Below, one piece after another: positions 6,505 through 8,044 of a stretch of 8,044 nt of DNA (position 1 is the first letter of the stretch; each line of letters starts with the position of its first letter). Origin of the DNA: Bdellovibrionales bacterium (GTDB lineage Bacteria; Bdellovibrionota_G; JALEGL01; JAGRAY01); assembly GCA_020434375.1 (NCBI GenBank), contig JAGRAY010000080.1:1-8044 (forward strand), given 5' to 3'. The position numbers and the translations under genes were made by a program. The notes below the pieces were generated by a model, which was not told the DNA's origin, ran no database searches, and was given only the letters and a program-made list of their open reading frames with translations.

Positions 6505-7938
6505 ATGCTTCGTCAGAAGGGGAAAAGATCTTTGCTGTGCCTTGGGGTGGTTCTTATGGGTTTTGGGTGCTCTAATGACTCAAAGCAACTTGTTCAAAAT
6601 GCTGAACAGGCGCTCAAAGAAGATGTAGACGGCTTTATTGCGCGTCATAAGCTAACAGCAATTTCATGTGATGGAGAAGGCAAAGACTTTTCTAAAAGCT
6701 ATTTATTCCGACTGTCGGCGGGAAAAGCAAGCTGTGATGGAAATCTCAAAGAGGGAGAAGGTAGTAAAGATTGGCTGCCTTACGAAAGAACCTTTCGATG
6801 TGAGCAAAATGGTAATCACTTTAACTGCCATTTGAAAGCGGATTCAACCCAGAAAATTACTGGATGCGTGGGTCGAGATGGCGGATTTAAACTCTCCGCT
6901 GCACATGATCTGGGATTTCTTTCTGCAGGTATTGTTACAAACGGAAATGTGAAGATCGACAAAACCGATGAACGTACGATTTTTGCGGGTCATCTTGATG
7001 ACGATGATGGACGAGGGCGATTTGTATCTGTTTCATACGCGGGTCCCTTAAAAGCAGCCTGCATCATAGACTGGAAGCTAGAAGTTTCAGAGACTAAAGA
7101 TGACGATTTTGGAGACAATGTCGAGATTGATTTGGATGCCATCCGCTTGGTTGATGAACCCATTGACTTATATCAAATTGCTTCTTTTAAGCAGGCGATT
7201 CTTTCACGTCCTGAAGCACTCTCTGATAAAGGTAAAACAGTTGGAGCTACAGATTGTAGAAAAGTGAACAATATTGATGTCGAAAATACTTATCTATGTC
7301 TATCGGCCGATATGCTCAATCAAAATATCATATTTACAAGAGCTTCGGTGTTTTCAGAAGGAACCAAGTATCAACCTAGTGGCAAGATTATTTCGTTTAA
7401 CGACCGAAGTTTTGAGGAATTTGTCACTCAAATTGGAGGCCACGATATTCCAGGCAAAGTATTGCTTGAATTTTTTAGGCAAGCGGAGGCAAAAAAAGCC
7501 GAACTAGGTGATTTGGCCCCTCATGAAACGCTATTTAAAATTAATGTACTTTCAAATATTGAGGAAGTTCAAAGTGGTGAGGATTTTGTGGTTATTACAG
7601 CCCATGCCAACGTACCTATTTCACAACTTAAAGGCGTCATCAGTCACGAAACACTTCATGCCCAATACTTTCAAAATCTTGATGTTCAAGATGCCGCTAA
7701 GACATTTTGGGAAAAGAATGTTACATCGACGGATCAACGTGATTTTTTAAAACTACTGAGTCATATGTACGATACGAACAATCTTTTCGTGATGGTTAAC
7801 GAGTTTTTAGCTTATGTCGGGCAGTTTGGCTACGAGGAACTCCCTCTTTCGAATATGCGTGGTTATCATGAAAATCTCATTCGATATATTGAAACGCAGG
7901 CAAATATCGATTTGTTCGAGTACGAAGATCAAAATTGA
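6505..7938 (+). CDS. Putative lipoprotein with HExxH zinc-metallopeptidase-like motif, unknown family
   Basis: I do not recognise this 477-residue protein. The N-terminus is a secretion signal: a basic stretch (MLRQKGKRS), a hydrophobic core (LLCLGVVLMGF) and Cys22. The lipobox-like MGFGC is atypical at -3 (Gly), so lipidation is probable, not certain; Ser23 at +2 would suit outer-membrane sorting. After Cys22 there are eight cysteines (55, 77, 99, 108, 121, 186, 251, 265), an even number in the N-terminal 60 percent, consistent with disulfides in the periplasm. An acidic patch (DDDD at 165-168 followed by GRG) could bind metal but is not a clear EF-hand. The C-terminal part has HETLH (381-385) after a hydrophobic run (LKGVIS) and, 48 residues later, VNEFLAY with Glu433, a candidate third zinc ligand. 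I infer a possible gluzincin-like peptidase domain at about 270-470. The ATG at 6505 is chosen because it supplies the basic signal region, although no ribosome site precedes it. A dedicated promoter may lie just upstream. Confidence 0.8.
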   Translation: MLRQKGKRSLLCLGVVLMGFGCSNDSKQLVQNAEQALKEDVDGFIARHKLTAISCDGEGKDFSKSYLFRLSAGKASCDGNLKEGEGSKDWLPYERTFRCEQNGNHFNCHLKADSTQKITGCVGRDGGFKLSAAHDLGFLSAGIVTNGNVKIDKTDERTIFAGHLDDDDGRGRFVSVSYAGPLKAACIIDWKLEVSETKDDDFGDNVEIDLDAIRLVDEPIDLYQIASFKQAILSRPEALSDKGKTVGATDCRKVNNIDVENTYLCLSADMLNQNIIFTRASVFSEGTKYQPSGKIISFNDRSFEEFVTQIGGHDIPGKVLLEFFRQAEAKKAELGDLAPHETLFKINVLSNIEEVQSGEDFVVITAHANVPISQLKGVISHETLHAQYFQNLDVQDAAKTFWEKNVTSTDQRDFLKLLSHMYDTNNLFVMVNEFLAYVGQFGYEELPLSNMRGYHENLIRYIETQANIDLFEYEDQN

Positions 7939-7955
7939 CCGTAAAGACGAATATC

Positions 7956-7984
7956 TTGCCCAATTGAACCGGGTTTTGTATAAG
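7956..7984 (+). promoter_or_regulatory. Possible promoter for tRNA-Lys
   Basis: TTGCCC (7956-7961, four of six -35 matches) and TATAAG (7979-7984, five of six -10 matches) are separated by 17 nt. The start would fall near 7990-7992, giving a leader of about 10 nt before the mature tRNA 5' end at 8001. The match is moderate, and read-through from the lipoprotein gene is also possible. Confidence 0.45.
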
Positions 7985-8000
7985 GTCACCTGTCGTACGG

Positions 8001-8044
8001 GGGCCCGTAGCTCAGTGGTAGAGCATCTGACTTTTAATCAGAGG
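8001..8044 (+). tRNA. tRNA-Lys (anticodon UUU), 5' part, cut by window end
   Basis: The 5' acceptor strand GGGCCCG (8001-8007) is followed by T8 and A9. Next come a D-arm of GCTC and GAGC stems enclosing the loop AGTGGTA (8010-8024), then an anticodon arm with stem TCTGA and TCAGA around the seven-base loop CTTTTAA (8026-8042). The anticodon is TTT at 8033-8035, flanked by the invariant T33 and by A37, which specifies lysine AAA/AAG. The variable loop, T-arm and 3' acceptor strand lie beyond the window, so acceptor pairing cannot be checked. Further tRNA genes may follow. Confidence 0.93.

Noticed and set aside
6532..6534. TTG as the lipoprotein gene start, with AAGGGG nine nt upstream
   Set aside because: It would leave a signal peptide without any basic residue before the hydrophobic core. 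ATG 6505 supplies Arg3, Lys5, Lys7 and Arg8 in the expected position.
7956..7977. Intrinsic terminator after the lipoprotein gene (CCC, loop, GGG, TTTT)
   Set aside because: The stem would have only three pairs with a nine-base loop and a run of four T, too weak to call. The same stretch better fits a -35 to -10 arrangement for the tRNA.

Overview
The window reads as ordinary chromosomal DNA of a Gram-negative, moderately AT-rich bacterium. The order topA-trmFO-xerC is shared by Firmicutes and several deltaproteobacterial or Bdellovibrionota-like lineages. The last protein gene encodes a likely lipoprotein with an even set of mature cysteines, which suggests an envelope with a periplasm. A predatory or deltaproteobacterial relative is my best guess, but it is an inference from gene order and style, not a database match.

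Layout. Positions 1-174 are the 3' end of topA (its C-terminal zinc ribbon). Five complete genes follow on the + strand with almost no spacing: trmFO (178-1551), xerC (1514-2446, overlapping trmFO), a class V aminotransferase (2451-3590), serA (3587-5164, ATGA overlap) and purA (5167-6456). Junctions are +3, -38 (or -11 with the later xerC start), +4, -4 and +2 nt, so topA to purA looks like one transcription unit with translational coupling. A 48-nt gap after purA holds a promoter-like sequence and a dyad but no terminator. A gene for a secreted, probably lipid-anchored protein of unknown family with an HExxH motif follows (6505-7938). A 62-nt gap with a plausible promoter leads to tRNA-Lys(UUU), which begins at 8001 and is cut by the window end.

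How the genes fit together. The aminotransferase and SerA probably form the first two steps of phosphorylated serine synthesis, with a class V (AGT/SGAT-type) enzyme in place of canonical SerC. Serine feeds glycine and methylene-tetrahydrofolate, and TrmFO uses methylene-tetrahydrofolate to make m5U54 in tRNA. PurA commits IMP to AMP. XerC and TopA serve chromosome resolution and topology. The only gene not assigned to a known family is the HExxH lipoprotein, and it is the main candidate for something undescribed. I found no CRISPR array, insertion sequence, prophage, toxin-antitoxin pair or other clear accessory system.
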